DNA of 55,835 bases from an uncultured Alphaproteobacteria bacterium. Lineage in GTDB: Bacteria; Pseudomonadota; Alphaproteobacteria; Pelagibacterales; Pelagibacteraceae. The stretch lies in assembly GCA_903869725.1 (NCBI GenBank), contig CAIQAD010000049.1:1-55835 (forward strand), in the 5' to 3' direction. Made by a program: the position numbers and the translations under genes. This document shows positions 24,229 to 34,089 of this stretch, piece by piece (the first letter of the stretch is position 1; every line of letters starts with the position of its first letter). Below the pieces are notes generated by a model that searched no databases, was not told the DNA's origin, and saw nothing but the letters and a program-made list of their open reading frames with translations.

Positions 24229-26904
24229 TTATTTTATCTTATTTTTTGAACGTATTTTGGCTTGTGCAGCTGCCAGTCTAGCTATTGGAACTCTATAAGG
24301 AGAACAAGAAACATAATTTAATCCTGCATTATGACAGAAATCAATTGAATCTGGATCTCCTCCATGCTCACCACAAATTCCAAGTTTTAATTTCTTGTTC
24401 GTTTCTAAGCCACGTTCACAGGCAATTTTTATCAACTCCCCAACTCCATCGCGATCAATGCTTACAAATGGATCAACTTTAAATATTTTATTATCAACAT
24501 AATCATCTAAAAATTTACCAGCATCATCCCTTGATAAACCAAATGTAGTTTGAGTTAAATCATTTGTACCAAAACTAAAAAAATCAGCGTGTTTAGCAAT
24601 AGACTTTGCATTAAGAGCGGCTCTTGGAAGCTCAATCATAGTTCCAACTAAATACTCCACTTTAAATTTATTTTTTGTTTGTACTTCTGTTGCTATTCTT
24701 TGGACAAGTTCTCTTAAAATTTCTATTTCTTTTTCAGTTGAAACAAGCGGAATCATAATTTCAGGAATGACTGCCTCAATTTTTTTTTTCTGTAATTCAT
24801 AAAGGGCTTCAAAAATTGCTCGGCATTGCATTTCATAAATTTCAGGAAATGAAATTGCAAGTCTACATCCTCTATGACCCAACATTGGATTCGCTTCATG
24901 TAAATAATTAATTCTATTTTTCATTTCCTGAACTGAGATACTTAAAGATTTAGCAACGTTTTCAATTTCTCTATCAGTGTGAGGTAAAAATTCATGCAAT
25001 GGAGGATCTAATAATCTAACCGTCACGGGTAATCCTTTCATGATTGAAAAAATATCTATAAAATCTTTTTTTTGAAAAGGTAAAATTTTATTTAAAGCAA
25101 CTAGTCTATCTTCTTTTGATTTTGCTAAAATCATTTGTCTTACATACAGGATACGTTCATCATCAAAAAACATATGTTCAGTTCTGCAAAGTCCTATTCC
25201 TTCAGCTCCAAATTCACGTGCTGTTTTTGAATCAAGAGGCGTTTCAGCATTTGTTCTAATTTTTAAAGTTCTGACTTCGTCTGCCCAACGCATAATTTCT
25301 GAAAAATCTCCTGAAATTTCAGGATTAATAGTTTTTACTTCTCCTAGCATTACTTCGCCTGTTGAACCATCTATTGTTATTGTATCTCCTTCTTTAACTT
25401 CATATTTATCAACGCGAAAAACTTTATTTTGATAATCTATTTTTATATTTCCAACTCCTGAAACGCATGGTCTGCCCATTCCTCTTGCTACGACTGCGGC
25501 ATGACTAGTCATTCCACCTCTGCATGTTAAAATTCCAACAGCAGCGTGCATTCCGTGAATGTCTTCAGGGGATGTCTCAACTCTAACCAATATACTGTTT
25601 TGATTTTTTTCCTTTAAAGCCTGAGCGTCATCTGCGCTAAATGCAACTTTTCCAGTTGCGGCACCTGGTGATGCTGGCAAACCTTTAGCAATCACTATTT
25701 TTTTTGCTTTTGGATCTAATGTCGGATGTAATAATGTATCTAAAATTTTAGGATCAATTCTTAATAATCCCTCTTCTTTGTTAATTAATTTTTCTTTGAC
25801 CATGTCAACTGAAATTCTAATTGCAGCTTTTGCAGTTCTTTTTCCAGATCTTGTCTGTAACATCCAGAGCTTTTTATTTTCTATGGTAAATTCGATATCT
25901 TGCATATCCCGATAATGCTGTTCTAAGTTTTTGTAAATTTTTGTAAGTTCAGCGAATGCCGTTGGCATTGTTTCTTCTAACGATAAATCTATTGAACCAG
26001 AATCAAGTCTTGCTTTTTTTGTAATGTTTCTAGGTGTTCGAATTCCAGCTACAACGTCTTCACCTTGTGCGTTAATTAAATATTCTCCATAAAAATTATT
26101 ATCACCTGTTGATGGATCTCTAGTAAACGCAACTCCCGTGGCACAGTCATTGCCCATATTGCCAAATACCATTGATTGAATATTAACTGCTGTGCCCCAC
26201 TCTTCAGGAATTCCGTTTAATTTTCTATATGTCTTAGCTCTTTGATTTTGCCAAGAATTAAATACTGCGCTGATTGCTCCCCATAACTGATCGTGCACAT
26301 CTTGAGGAAATTCTTTTTTATTAAATTTCTTAACAATATCTTTATAGCTACTAACAATAGATTTCCAATCTTCAGCATCAAGATCTGTATCCGAAAGTAC
26401 GCCTTTGGTTAATTTAAAATTTTCTAATAATTCTTCAAAATTATGATGATCAACTTCTAAAACAACATTGCTATACATTTGAATAAAACGTCTATAGCTA
26501 TCAAATGCAAATGTTTCATTGTTGGTTTTTTTAATAAGTCCCTTAACCGTTTGATCGTTTAATCCAAGATTTAAAACTGTATCCATCATGCCCGGCATTG
26601 AAACTCTAGCACCTGATCGTACAGAGACTAGCAAGGGGTTATTTATATCGCCAAAATTTTTTCCTAAAATTTTCTCAATATTTTTAATTGCTACATTAAC
26701 CTGATCTTTAAGATCATTAGGATATTTAAGATTATTTTTGTAAAATTCAGTGCAAACCTCTGTAGTTATTGTAAAACCTGGCGGAACAGGAAGACCTAAT
26801 TTTCCCATTTCGGCTAGATTTGCGCCTTTTCCACCTAATAAATTTTTCTGCGAAACATTTCCTTCGCAATTTGTACTATTAAATTGATAAACCCACTTTG
26901 GCAT
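24229..26904 (-). CDS. ppdK: Pyruvate, phosphate dikinase
   Basis: An 891-residue enzyme interconverting pyruvate + ATP + Pi and phosphoenolpyruvate + AMP + PPi. LGGKGANLAEMGKLGLPVPPG opens the ATP-grasp nucleotide domain, SMPGMMDTVLNLGLND is in the same domain, TCRGGMTSHAAVVARGMG holds the phosphorylated His, and the C-terminal barrel shows GAEGIGLCRTEHMFF, LGHRGCRLAI and LGICGEHGGDP with the catalytic Cys. Full length. It is the last gene of a tight minus-strand run, 2 nt after glyS. In streamlined marine bacteria lacking pyruvate kinase or PEP synthase it can serve gluconeogenesis. Confidence 0.97.
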   Translation of the reverse strand: MPKWVYQFNSTNCEGNVSQKNLLGGKGANLAEMGKLGLPVPPGFTITTEVCTEFYKNNLKYPNDLKDQVNVAIKNIEKILGKNFGDINNPLLVSVRSGARVSMPGMMDTVLNLGLNDQTVKGLIKKTNNETFAFDSYRRFIQMYSNVVLEVDHHNFEELLENFKLTKGVLSDTDLDAEDWKSIVSSYKDIVKKFNKKEFPQDVHDQLWGAISAVFNSWQNQRAKTYRKLNGIPEEWGTAVNIQSMVFGNMGNDCATGVAFTRDPSTGDNNFYGEYLINAQGEDVVAGIRTPRNITKKARLDSGSIDLSLEETMPTAFAELTKIYKNLEQHYRDMQDIEFTIENKKLWMLQTRSGKRTAKAAIRISVDMVKEKLINKEEGLLRIDPKILDTLLHPTLDPKAKKIVIAKGLPASPGAATGKVAFSADDAQALKEKNQNSILVRVETSPEDIHGMHAAVGILTCRGGMTSHAAVVARGMGRPCVSGVGNIKIDYQNKVFRVDKYEVKEGDTITIDGSTGEVMLGEVKTINPEISGDFSEIMRWADEVRTLKIRTNAETPLDSKTAREFGAEGIGLCRTEHMFFDDERILYVRQMILAKSKEDRLVALNKILPFQKKDFIDIFSIMKGLPVTVRLLDPPLHEFLPHTDREIENVAKSLSISVQEMKNRINYLHEANPMLGHRGCRLAISFPEIYEMQCRAIFEALYELQKKKIEAVIPEIMIPLVSTEKEIEILRELVQRIATEVQTKNKFKVEYLVGTMIELPRAALNAKSIAKHADFFSFGTNDLTQTTFGLSRDDAGKFLDDYVDNKIFKVDPFVSIDRDGVGELIKIACERGLETNKKLKLGICGEHGGDPDSIDFCHNAGLNYVSCSPYRVPIARLAAAQAKIRSKNKIK

Positions 26905-26906
26905 TG

Positions 26907-28973
26907 TTATGTTTCAAATTTTGAAAAGTCAGTAAAAGTATCAAAGGTTTTACACAATAAAAAGAGTAACTCTAGTCTGTTTTTTTTTATCTGACTGTCT
27001 TCATCATTAACTTTTACATTATTAAAAAACTTATCCACAAGATTTCTAGAAGAAGCTAATAAATTAATAGTTTCATCAGTATTCCTCAAACGACTTGGAG
27101 TTGTATAGTGTTCTCGAATAACATTTATTTTTTCTAACAAATTATTCTCTTCGTTGTGTTTGAACAAAACTATTTCTGGTTCACCAAATAATTCTTTTTT
27201 TGTATCTTTTTTAAATTGGGAGACAATATTAGCTGCTCTTTTATATATAGAAATAATATCCTGCCCTTCTTTTGTTTTGATTGCTTTGTTTAAAATTTTA
27301 ATTTTATTATAAAGAAGATAATAATCATCTGAACGATTATTTGTTAAAATAGACTCAATAACTTCTGATTTAATTTTTTGATCTTTTAATAAATTTTTAA
27401 ATCTATCTCCTATAAAAGCTAATATCTCTTCAGTAAATTTTAAATTCTGCATATTGATACCTTGTGCAAGATATGAGTTTTTAGAATTATTTATTAATTC
27501 TTTTAGAGAAATAGATAATTTATTCTCAATTAAAATTCTTAAGATTCCCAACGCTGATCTTCTAAGTGCATAAGGATCTTTAGAACTTGTGGGTTTTTCA
27601 TTTATTCCAAAAAATCCAACCAAGTTGTCAATTTTATCGCTTAAAGCAACTGCAATAGAAATTTTTTCTTTAGGGACTCTATCTTCTGGACCTAAAGGCA
27701 AATAATGATCAGCAATTGCATTTGCTATCTCAAGACTGAAGCCTTGTTGAATTGCAAAATATTTTCCGAGTACACCTTGGAGTTCAGGATATTCACTTAC
27801 TAAATCAGAAACTAAATCCGCTTTACAAATTGATGCTGCAATTTCCGTATCATCTTTTTTGTACTTCGTAATATCCGCAATAAAAGAAGATAAAACTCTT
27901 ATTCTTTGAGTCTTATCATAAACTGAACCTAAATTTTGATAAAAAACTATATTTTTTAATTTACTAACCTGTTTAACTAAATTTTGAAGTTTGTTTTTTT
28001 CCCAGAAGAATTTTGCATCTGTCAATCTTGCTGTAATAACTCGTTCATTTCCTATAATAATTTTTTTTGCAACATCTTGTTTATTTGCAATAACAATAAA
28101 CGAATTGGTTAACTTATTATTTGTTAATGAACGCATTGAAAAATAACGTTGATGATGTTGCATCGTTAATATTAAAAGCTCCTCTGGTAACTTTAAAAAT
28201 TCTTTGTCAAAATTACCTTTTAATACAACAGGATCTTCAACCAAGTTAACAACTTGACGCAAAAGTTTTTTATTAATTGTTAAATGACACTTATTTTTTT
28301 TCAATAAACTTTCTATATCTCTAGAGATCAGCGCTTCTCTATCAACGTTACTAAATATAATTTTCTTTGAAATTAATAATTTTTTATAATTGCTAAAATC
28401 TTTAATAACTACAGCTTTATCATCAAGTGGACCGTCCACATAAGTAAGAACTCCTGATTTGATATGAAAAAAATTAAAAGGAACTAATTGTTTATCAAAT
28501 AAGCATAGAATAGACTTAAGTGGTCTTCCCCAAAAAAGATCGTAGTTAGCCCAACGCATTTTTTTTCTCCATGAAATATTAGTTAAAAATGATGGAATGT
28601 TTTTTTTTAATTCATCAACTACTAATTTTTCTTTTTTTTTGACTTTTGCAAAATAAAACTTTCCTTTGTCTGTTTCTTCCTCATATAAATCATTTTTTGC
28701 TAAACTATTAGATTTTAAAAAACCATTTAAAGCTTGTTCAGGCAAACCAACTTTTGGGCCTTTTAATACTTTAGCATCGGTTACAATTTTATCTATTAAA
28801 TTAGAAAAATAAAAAATTAGTCTTTTAGGTGTTGAATATGACTGCACTTGAATTTTTTTTAAATTATTAATCTCAAAAAATTTATTAAAGTTTTCTACAA
28901 TTGAATTTTTCGCCTCTTCTTGTAAAGCTGGCGGCATTTCTTCTGAATACAGTTCTAAAAATAACTCAGACAT
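26907..28973 (-). CDS. glyS: Glycyl-tRNA synthetase, beta subunit
   Basis: A 688-residue beta subunit of the heterotetrameric bacterial glycyl-tRNA synthetase. The start LFLELYSEEMPPALQ, LTMQHHQRYFSM, GNERVITARLTDAKFFWE and the ALSDKIDNLVGFF with DPYALRR motif of the HD-like domain are all diagnostic. The C-terminal anticodon-binding region is present. Its ATG overlaps the glyQ stop by one nt (TAATG), ensuring balanced synthesis with the alpha subunit. Confidence 0.96.
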   Translation of the reverse strand: MSELFLELYSEEMPPALQEEAKNSIVENFNKFFEINNLKKIQVQSYSTPKRLIFYFSNLIDKIVTDAKVLKGPKVGLPEQALNGFLKSNSLAKNDLYEEETDKGKFYFAKVKKKEKLVVDELKKNIPSFLTNISWRKKMRWANYDLFWGRPLKSILCLFDKQLVPFNFFHIKSGVLTYVDGPLDDKAVVIKDFSNYKKLLISKKIIFSNVDREALISRDIESLLKKNKCHLTINKKLLRQVVNLVEDPVVLKGNFDKEFLKLPEELLILTMQHHQRYFSMRSLTNNKLTNSFIVIANKQDVAKKIIIGNERVITARLTDAKFFWEKNKLQNLVKQVSKLKNIVFYQNLGSVYDKTQRIRVLSSFIADITKYKKDDTEIAASICKADLVSDLVSEYPELQGVLGKYFAIQQGFSLEIANAIADHYLPLGPEDRVPKEKISIAVALSDKIDNLVGFFGINEKPTSSKDPYALRRSALGILRILIENKLSISLKELINNSKNSYLAQGINMQNLKFTEEILAFIGDRFKNLLKDQKIKSEVIESILTNNRSDDYYLLYNKIKILNKAIKTKEGQDIISIYKRAANIVSQFKKDTKKELFGEPEIVLFKHNEENNLLEKINVIREHYTTPSRLRNTDETINLLASSRNLVDKFFNNVKVNDEDSQIKKNRLELLFLLCKTFDTFTDFSKFET

Positions 28974-29884
28974 TAGTTAGAATTTCTAAGCCAAACTTCT
29001 GCAGTGTTTTTTACAAGCATTCTAATTTTATTAATAAAACCTGCTCGTTCAGTAACTGAAATAACTCCACGAGCATCAAGTGTATTAAAAAAATGACTTG
29101 CTTTTAAACATTGGTCAAATGCTGGCAACGCTAAATTTTTAGATAATAAATTATTGCATTCTTGCTCTGCCATAGTAAAAGATTTTAAAAGATTATCTGT
29201 ATTTGCAACTTCAAAATTATATTGTGAAAATTCTTTTTCAGCTCTTTTGTATATGTCGCCATATTTGATACCTTCATTGTTCCACTGAATATCAAAAACA
29301 CTATTAACGCCTTGTATAAACATAGTAATTCTCTCTAAACCGTAAGTAATTTCTGAAGAAACTGGCTTGCATTCAAAACCGGCCATTTGTTGAAAATAAG
29401 TAAATTGAGTAATCTCCATTCCATCACACCACACTTCCCAACCTAGTCCAGACGCTCCAAGCGTTGGGCTTTCCCAATCATCTTCGACGAAACGAATATC
29501 GTGTTCTTTGTGGTTAATGCCAAGCGTTGTTAAACTTTTTAAATACAAACTTTGCACATTTTCAGGTGAAGGTTTTATTAAAACCTGAAATTGATAATAA
29601 TGTTGAAGACGATTTGGATTTTCTCCATAACGTCCATCTGTTGGACGACGAGTAGGTTGCACGTAAGCTGCTTTCCAGGGTTTTGGCCCTAGTGCTCTTA
29701 GCGTAGTTGCAGGATGAAAAGTTCCGGCTCCCATTTCAAGATCATAGGGCTGCATTATTACACAACCTTGGTCTGACCAAAATTTTTGCAATTTAAAAAT
29801 AACTTCTTGAAATGTTAAAAAAGGAAGTTTTATTTTTTTTTTTATAGGTACAACAATTTTCTTAGTTTTCTTCGGTGTTACCAT
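28973..29884 (-). CDS. glyQ: Glycyl-tRNA synthetase, alpha subunit
   Basis: A 303-residue class II catalytic subunit. [49 protein letters not shown] and [18 protein letters not shown] are near-invariant GlyQ blocks forming the ATP and glycine site. A short Lys-rich extension ([17 protein letters not shown]) precedes the core; an inner start is possible but none is better marked. It begins directly after the sppA stop and overlaps glyS by one base. Confidence 0.97.
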   Translation of the reverse strand: MVTPKKTKKIVVPIKKKIKLPFLTFQEVIFKLQKFWSDQGCVIMQPYDLEMGAGTFHPATTLRALGPKPWKAAYVQPTRRPTDGRYGENPNRLQHYYQFQVLIKPSPENVQSLYLKSLTTLGINHKEHDIRFVEDDWESPTLGASGLGWEVWCDGMEITQFTYFQQMAGFECKPVSSEITYGLERITMFIQGVNSVFDIQWNNEGIKYGDIYKRAEKEFSQYNFEVANTDNLLKSFTMAEQECNNLLSKNLALPAFDQCLKASHFFNTLDARGVISVTERAGFINKIRMLVKNTAEVWLRNSN

Positions 29885-30721
29885 TTACAGGCCGTATCTA
29901 TTCCAAATTGATCTAATCTCTAATTCATTACCAATTTCTGATAAAATGGTATTTGACAATTGAGACGATAATTTTCTTTTTAACCAACTTTGCGGTTGTT
30001 CAAATTTTTTAATCTTAATATCTTTACCAAATTGATTTTCAATTATATCTTGCAAAGTTCCAACTCCATCAATTAGTCCTAGTTCTGCAGATTTTTTGCC
30101 TGACCAAAATTCTCCTGAAAACAATATTTTAAAGTTTTCTTCTTTTAATTTGTTTTTTCTACTTTTTTTTACCAGATCTATAAATTCATCATGCAAATCT
30201 TTTTGTATATTTTTTAATTTTTCAATATCTTCTTTTTTTTCTTCTAAAAAAGGATCTAAAATGCTTTTGCTTTCACCGGCAGTATGAATTCTTCTTTCTA
30301 CTCCAATCTTTTTAATTAAATCTGTAAATCCAAAAGCTGCATAAATAACTCCAATTGAACCAACAATTGAGTTCGCATTTGCGTAAACTTCATCACCCGC
30401 ACACATTAACATATATCCACCTGAGGCAGCGACATCTTCAGCATAAGTAATTACTTTAATATTTTTCTTTTGCGCTTCTTTTCTAATTAAATTAAAAATC
30501 AAATTTGATTGAACTGGTGAGCCTCCTGGAGAATTTATAGAAATAACTACAGCCCTAGTACCTTTTAAATCAAAAGCCTTTTTTATAATTTCACCTTGAT
30601 TAGAAAGACTCATTCCTTGATTAAATCGTCCTACAGAACCAATGACGCCATTTAATCGAAGATAGGAAATAACTGGTTTTTTCTTAAAAAATAACATTTC
30701 GTCTGAGCTATTGTTAGACAT
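29885..30721 (-). CDS. sppA: Signal peptide peptidase-like serine protease (S49)
   Basis: A 278-residue member of peptidase family S49. AVVISINSPGGSP forms the oxyanion region, EDVAASGGYML holds the nucleophilic Ser, NSIVGSIGVIYA follows it, and the Lys in AGESKSILDPF is the general base of the Ser/Lys dyad. No clear N-terminal signal anchor is seen, only a modest hydrophobic segment (residues ~15-30), so it resembles the short, single-domain SppA/SohB type. It heads the sppA-glyQ-glyS-ppdK run. The likely role is removal of cleaved signal peptides at the membrane. Confidence 0.87.
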   Translation of the reverse strand: MSNNSSDEMLFFKKKPVISYLRLNGVIGSVGRFNQGMSLSNQGEIIKKAFDLKGTRAVVISINSPGGSPVQSNLIFNLIRKEAQKKNIKVITYAEDVAASGGYMLMCAGDEVYANANSIVGSIGVIYAAFGFTDLIKKIGVERRIHTAGESKSILDPFLEEKKEDIEKLKNIQKDLHDEFIDLVKKSRKNKLKEENFKILFSGEFWSGKKSAELGLIDGVGTLQDIIENQFGKDIKIKKFEQPQSWLKRKLSSQLSNTILSEIGNELEIRSIWNRYGL

Positions 30722-30811
30722 TTATTGTCAGTATTTCAACAAATAAAGATTTATAAAAGTCTGGTAATAAATGATTTCATATTTCTATTTAAATAATGCT
30801 AGAAATGTAAT

Positions 30812-31825
30812 GTGAAAAATAACATTCTAGAAATACAAAAATTCCAAGATAGAAATCCATTCGAATCTTTTAAAAAAAAATTTATTGAAGAACTCGATAA
30901 AGTTGAAAAGTTTAAAAAACTAAAACTTAATAGTAATGTACCATTAGTAAGCGAAATGTCAGATTATCAATTAAATACGGGCGGAAAAAAATTACGCTCT
31001 ATTTTAACTTTAGCTAGCTCAGCTCTTAATAATTATAAAGGAGAAGACCATTTTAAATTGGCAGCTTGCGTAGAACTCATTCATAGCGCTACTCTATTGC
31101 ATGATGATGTTATTGATAATGGCAAGATCAGAAGAGGAAAAAAAACGTCAAATATTATTTGGGGTAATCATACATCAATTTTAGTAGGTGATTATTTTTT
31201 AAGTAGATGTTTTGAAATTATGGTTGAAGTTGGCTCGCTTGAAATATTAAAACTTTTATCTTCTGTTTCATCTGAAATATCGCAAGGAGAAGTACTTCAA
31301 TTACAACATCAATTTCAAGTTGATATCACTGAACAAGTTTACTTAAAAATTATAAATCAAAAAACTGCTTCATTATTTGGAGCAGCCCTAAGAGTTGGCG
31401 GATGTCTAGCCAATAAAAATGAAAATGAAAAAGAGGCTCTACAATCATACGGTCTTAACTTAGGAATTGTTTTTCAGATCAGTGATGATATTTTAGATTA
31501 TCAATCTACTTCAAATTTTGGAAAAGATATCGGAAACGATTTTTATGAAGGCAAAATAACTTTGCCTGTAGTTATTTTATTTCAAAAATCTACGGAAATA
31601 GAAAAAAAAGAAATAAAAGAATTATTTAAAAAAACCGCAAGAACATCTTTTGATTTTGATAGAATTATTAAATTATTAAATAAATACGACGTTCTTAATA
31701 TCTGCAAAAAAAGAGCTGAACATTTTGCAAATGTCTCTTCGGACTCAATTGGAGTTTACAAGGAATCTTCTATAAAGGAAAATTTACAATCCTTGCCCTT
31801 TTATCTAATCAACCGATCACATTAG
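30812..31825 (+). CDS. ispB: Polyprenyl diphosphate synthase (octaprenyl type)
   Basis: A 337-residue trans-prenyltransferase. GGKKLRSILTL starts the fold, LLHDDVIDNGKIRRG is the first Asp-rich motif (D-D-x-x-D), and FQISDDILDYQS the second. It extends isopentenyl units to make the long side chain of ubiquinone. The reading frame begins with GTG at 30812; an overlapping ATG is out of frame, and later in-frame ATGs would truncate the fold. It is a quinone-type enzyme by length, not a crtE-like geranylgeranyl synthase, so it is not direct evidence for retinal synthesis. Convergent with tspO, overlapping 17 nt. Confidence 0.88.
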   Translation: MKNNILEIQKFQDRNPFESFKKKFIEELDKVEKFKKLKLNSNVPLVSEMSDYQLNTGGKKLRSILTLASSALNNYKGEDHFKLAACVELIHSATLLHDDVIDNGKIRRGKKTSNIIWGNHTSILVGDYFLSRCFEIMVEVGSLEILKLLSSVSSEISQGEVLQLQHQFQVDITEQVYLKIINQKTASLFGAALRVGGCLANKNENEKEALQSYGLNLGIVFQISDDILDYQSTSNFGKDIGNDFYEGKITLPVVILFQKSTEIEKKEIKELFKKTARTSFDFDRIIKLLNKYDVLNICKKRAEHFANVSSDSIGVYKESSIKENLQSLPFYLINRSH

Positions 31826-32303
31826 TTATATAAATTGAACTATTAAGATAAAGAGCAAATATAGTCCAAGCTAAATATGGCAGCATAAGCAATACTGCTA
31901 CTTTGCTGTGTCTTGAATAAAGAAATATTAAATAAATAATAAATCCAATAATTGCAGAGATTACAAACGTTCCAAGAAAAATTTGTTTGTAATAAAAAAA
32001 AATAAAGCTCCAACTTGAATTAATTAATAGATGAATAAAATAAACTACTAAAATTGATTTTAAATCATTACTTCTTTTGTAAGCAAGCCAAGCCGCTACT
32101 GCCATCATAGTGTAAAGAATAGTCCAGACTGGTCCAAATACCCAATTAGGAGGATTAAAAGCTGGCTTAATTAAATTCTCATACCAAACATCAATACTCG
32201 CTTTAGTAATTAATCCACCTGGAAAAGTTACTGCATAAGTAAAAAATAAAATAGCTATTAAACTAATATAATGATGGTTATTTTTTTTTTTAATTTTTTT
32301 CAT
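31809..32303 (-). CDS. tspO: TspO/MBR family protein (tryptophan-rich sensory protein)
   Basis: A 164-residue protein with five membrane helices. WYENLIKPAFNPPNWVFGPVW and ILYTMMAVAAWLAY are the conserved TspO signatures, and SSWSFIFFYYK and LPYLAWTIFALYLN match helices 3 and 5. Bacterial TspO binds porphyrins and in some alphaproteobacteria tunes photosynthesis genes to oxygen. A role in tetrapyrrole or oxidative stress handling is possible here. Its ATG directly follows the stop codon of a 51-aa ORF on the same strand, indicating a two-gene unit. Confidence 0.88.
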   Translation of the reverse strand: MKKIKKKNNHHYISLIAILFFTYAVTFPGGLITKASIDVWYENLIKPAFNPPNWVFGPVWTILYTMMAVAAWLAYKRSNDLKSILVVYFIHLLINSSWSFIFFYYKQIFLGTFVISAIIGFIIYLIFLYSRHSKVAVLLMLPYLAWTIFALYLNSSIYITNVIG

Positions 32304-32459
32304 TTAAACAAACTTTATATAAAATAAAACTAACGCTGTTACTATATGTCCATAATAAGTTGTATTTACAAAAATTCTTAAAATAAAACGATGATCGTCC
32401 TTAATTTTCAAAAAATTACAAAGAACATTTCCTGGATTATATAATATTTCAAACTTCAA
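32304..32459 (-). CDS. 51-residue hypothetical protein upstream of tspO
   Basis: A frame starting with TTG (32459) runs 51 codons to a TAA that directly abuts the tspO ATG. The peptide begins MKFEILYNPGNVLCNFLKIKD and ends in a hydrophobic helix (IVTALVLFYIKFV) preceded by NTTYYGHI. The sequence is balanced and protein-like, not low-complexity, and the frame extends a further 14 codons upstream without an ATG. I recognise no family. The zero-gap junction with tspO argues for a real, translationally coupled gene missed by standard length cut-offs. Start codon uncertain. The remaining ~194 nt up to the ProC-like gene show only A+T-rich sequence. Confidence 0.5.
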   Translation of the reverse strand: MKFEILYNPGNVLCNFLKIKDDHRFILRIFVNTTYYGHIVTALVLFYIKFV

Positions 32460-32653
32460 ATATGAACTTTCTTTCTTTAAATTAATATTACTTTTTTTAT
32501 CTGTTAATTATTAAACACTCGTTTTCTAAGCTTTATTTACGATTCTTGCAATTATCGTTAGATTTACAAAACTCAATGATTATTGAAAATTATTGATATT
32601 AATATGAAAAAAAAGTTTTACTATTGTTGTAATTACACTTAATAGAAAGAAAT

Positions 32654-33418
32654 ATGAAAATAGGTTTTGTTGGCGTTGGAACAATTGCAACAGCTGTGAT
32701 TGAGGGAATTTTTAAAGCCAAAATTAAAATTGGGCAAATTATTGTTTCTCCAAAAAACTATAAAAACGCTAAACTTTTACAAAAAAAATTCAAAAAAATT
32801 AAAATAGCTAAGTCAAATCAAGAGGTACTAGATAAATCTGATTGGATATTTTTAGCCGTAACCCCAAAAATTGGCAAAAAAATATTAAATGATTTAAAAT
32901 TTAATAAAAAAAATACAATTATAAATTTTATCTCAACTATTCATAATCACGAATTAAGAAAAATTATTTCTCCAGCGTCTAAGATTTTTAAAATAGCCCC
33001 TCTACCTATGATTAAACACAATCTTGGACCTATTATCATTTATCCAAAAAACAATGATGTTGAAAAATTCTTTAAAAAATTAGGCTATGTAATTTCTACA
33101 AATAATGAAAACATGAGCAAAAAATTATGGGTTATGACTTCATTTATGGCAACTTATTTTAAAATTTTTAATACAGCGCATGAGTGGTTGATTAAAAAAG
33201 GGATAAATAAGAAAATATCAAAGGATTATCTAAATAATCTTTTTGCAGCTCTTATATTTGAGAATTATAAAAATAAAAATTCAGGAACTTCAAAAATGTT
33301 AGCTGAATTTCAAACAAAAGCTGGAATTAATGAAGAATTTATAAACAGAGCAAAAAAAGCTAGAATTTTTAAAAACCTAAATAAAGGTTTTGATAAAATT
33401 TATAATCGGATTAAATAG
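32654..33418 (+). CDS. Pyrroline-5-carboxylate reductase-like protein
   Basis: A 254-residue oxidoreductase. KIGFVGVGTIATAVIEG is the NAD(P) Rossmann motif of the ProC/6-phosphogluconate fold, SDWIFLAVTPKIGKKIL and ISTIHNHELRKI match the second and third strands, and APLPMIKHNLGP corresponds to the R-x-M-P-N region. The C-terminal dimer domain is divergent: the P-G-G-T-T segment of proline-making ProC is replaced by NSGTSKMLAEFQTKAG. It may still be the proline enzyme, or a related reductase with another imine substrate. Nothing nearby decides. It is alone, convergent with pdxH. Confidence 0.68.
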   Translation: MKIGFVGVGTIATAVIEGIFKAKIKIGQIIVSPKNYKNAKLLQKKFKKIKIAKSNQEVLDKSDWIFLAVTPKIGKKILNDLKFNKKNTIINFISTIHNHELRKIISPASKIFKIAPLPMIKHNLGPIIIYPKNNDVEKFFKKLGYVISTNNENMSKKLWVMTSFMATYFKIFNTAHEWLIKKGINKKISKDYLNNLFAALIFENYKNKNSGTSKMLAEFQTKAGINEEFINRAKKARIFKNLNKGFDKIYNRIK

Positions 33419-33420
33419 TC

Positions 33421-34056
33421 TCAAGGATATAAAATTTGTTTTTTCCAACTAGATCCAAATTTTTTATATTTTAATCTTTCATGAATTCTATTTTCTCCGT
33501 CTAACCAAAATTCAATTTCTTTAGGCTGCAACGCCCAACCTGACCAATACGGTGGTCTCGGTACTTTTCTATTTTCTGGAAATTTTTTTTTAAACTCTTG
33601 AATTTTTTTTAACAGATCAGCTCTTGATTGCATCGGTGCTGACTGTATTGAAGCCCATGCTCCAATTCTACTACCATAAGGTCTTGAGTTAAAATATTGA
33701 TCAGCAATTTTTTTTGACACTTTTTTAACCATACCATCTACTCTCACTTGTCTTCTTAAACTCTTCCAATGAAAACACATTGAAGCTTTTGGGTTTTTAA
33801 TTAATTCATGACTTTTTTTACTTTTTAAATTTGTATAAAAAATAAACTCCTTACCGGTTAGTCCTTTTAAAAGAACCATACGAACAGATGGTTGTTTTTT
33901 AGAGTCTGCTGTTGCAAGCGCTAATGCATTCGGATCGTTAATTTCAGTTTTTTTTGCTTTTGCCATCCAAACTTTAAATAGCTCAAATGGATTTTTCTTA
34001 TTAAGAAAACAGGCATTCAGTTCAACTTTATCTAATTTATTTTTTTTTTGATTCAT
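33421..34056 (-). CDS. pdxH: Pyridoxamine 5'-phosphate oxidase
   Basis: A 211-residue FMN enzyme making pyridoxal 5'-phosphate. ALATADSKKQPSVRMVLLKG, FIFYTNLKSKKSHEL, ACFHW-like MCFHWKSLRRQVRVDG, SRPYGSRIGAWAS(I)QS and PPYWSGWALQPKEIEFW are the family blocks in order, and the C-terminus ends in W-K-K-Q-I-L-Y-P as expected. PLP is needed by MetZ and other enzymes. Divergent from aroC by 33 nt. Confidence 0.96.
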   Translation of the reverse strand: MNQKKNKLDKVELNACFLNKKNPFELFKVWMAKAKKTEINDPNALALATADSKKQPSVRMVLLKGLTGKEFIFYTNLKSKKSHELIKNPKASMCFHWKSLRRQVRVDGMVKKVSKKIADQYFNSRPYGSRIGAWASIQSAPMQSRADLLKKIQEFKKKFPENRKVPRPPYWSGWALQPKEIEFWLDGENRIHERLKYKKFGSSWKKQILYP

Positions 34057-34089
34057 AATTAACTAAAAATACTCTATAAAATAAGTTTA

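Noticed and set aside
30812-31825. Reading the polyprenyl synthase as a crtE-type gene for retinal synthesis
   Set aside because: Length and motif context match quinone side-chain synthases, and no crtB, crtI, crtY or blh homolog is nearby.
32604-32642. A 12-codon ATG frame (MKKKFYYCCNYT) upstream of the ProC-like gene
   Set aside because: Low-complexity, no ribosome site, and no codon pattern of a regulatory leader peptide; most likely chance in A+T-rich DNA.
32460-32653. Possible RNA element in the gap before the ProC-like gene
   Set aside because: I see only A+T-rich sequence with no stable G+C-containing stems or known aptamer core.
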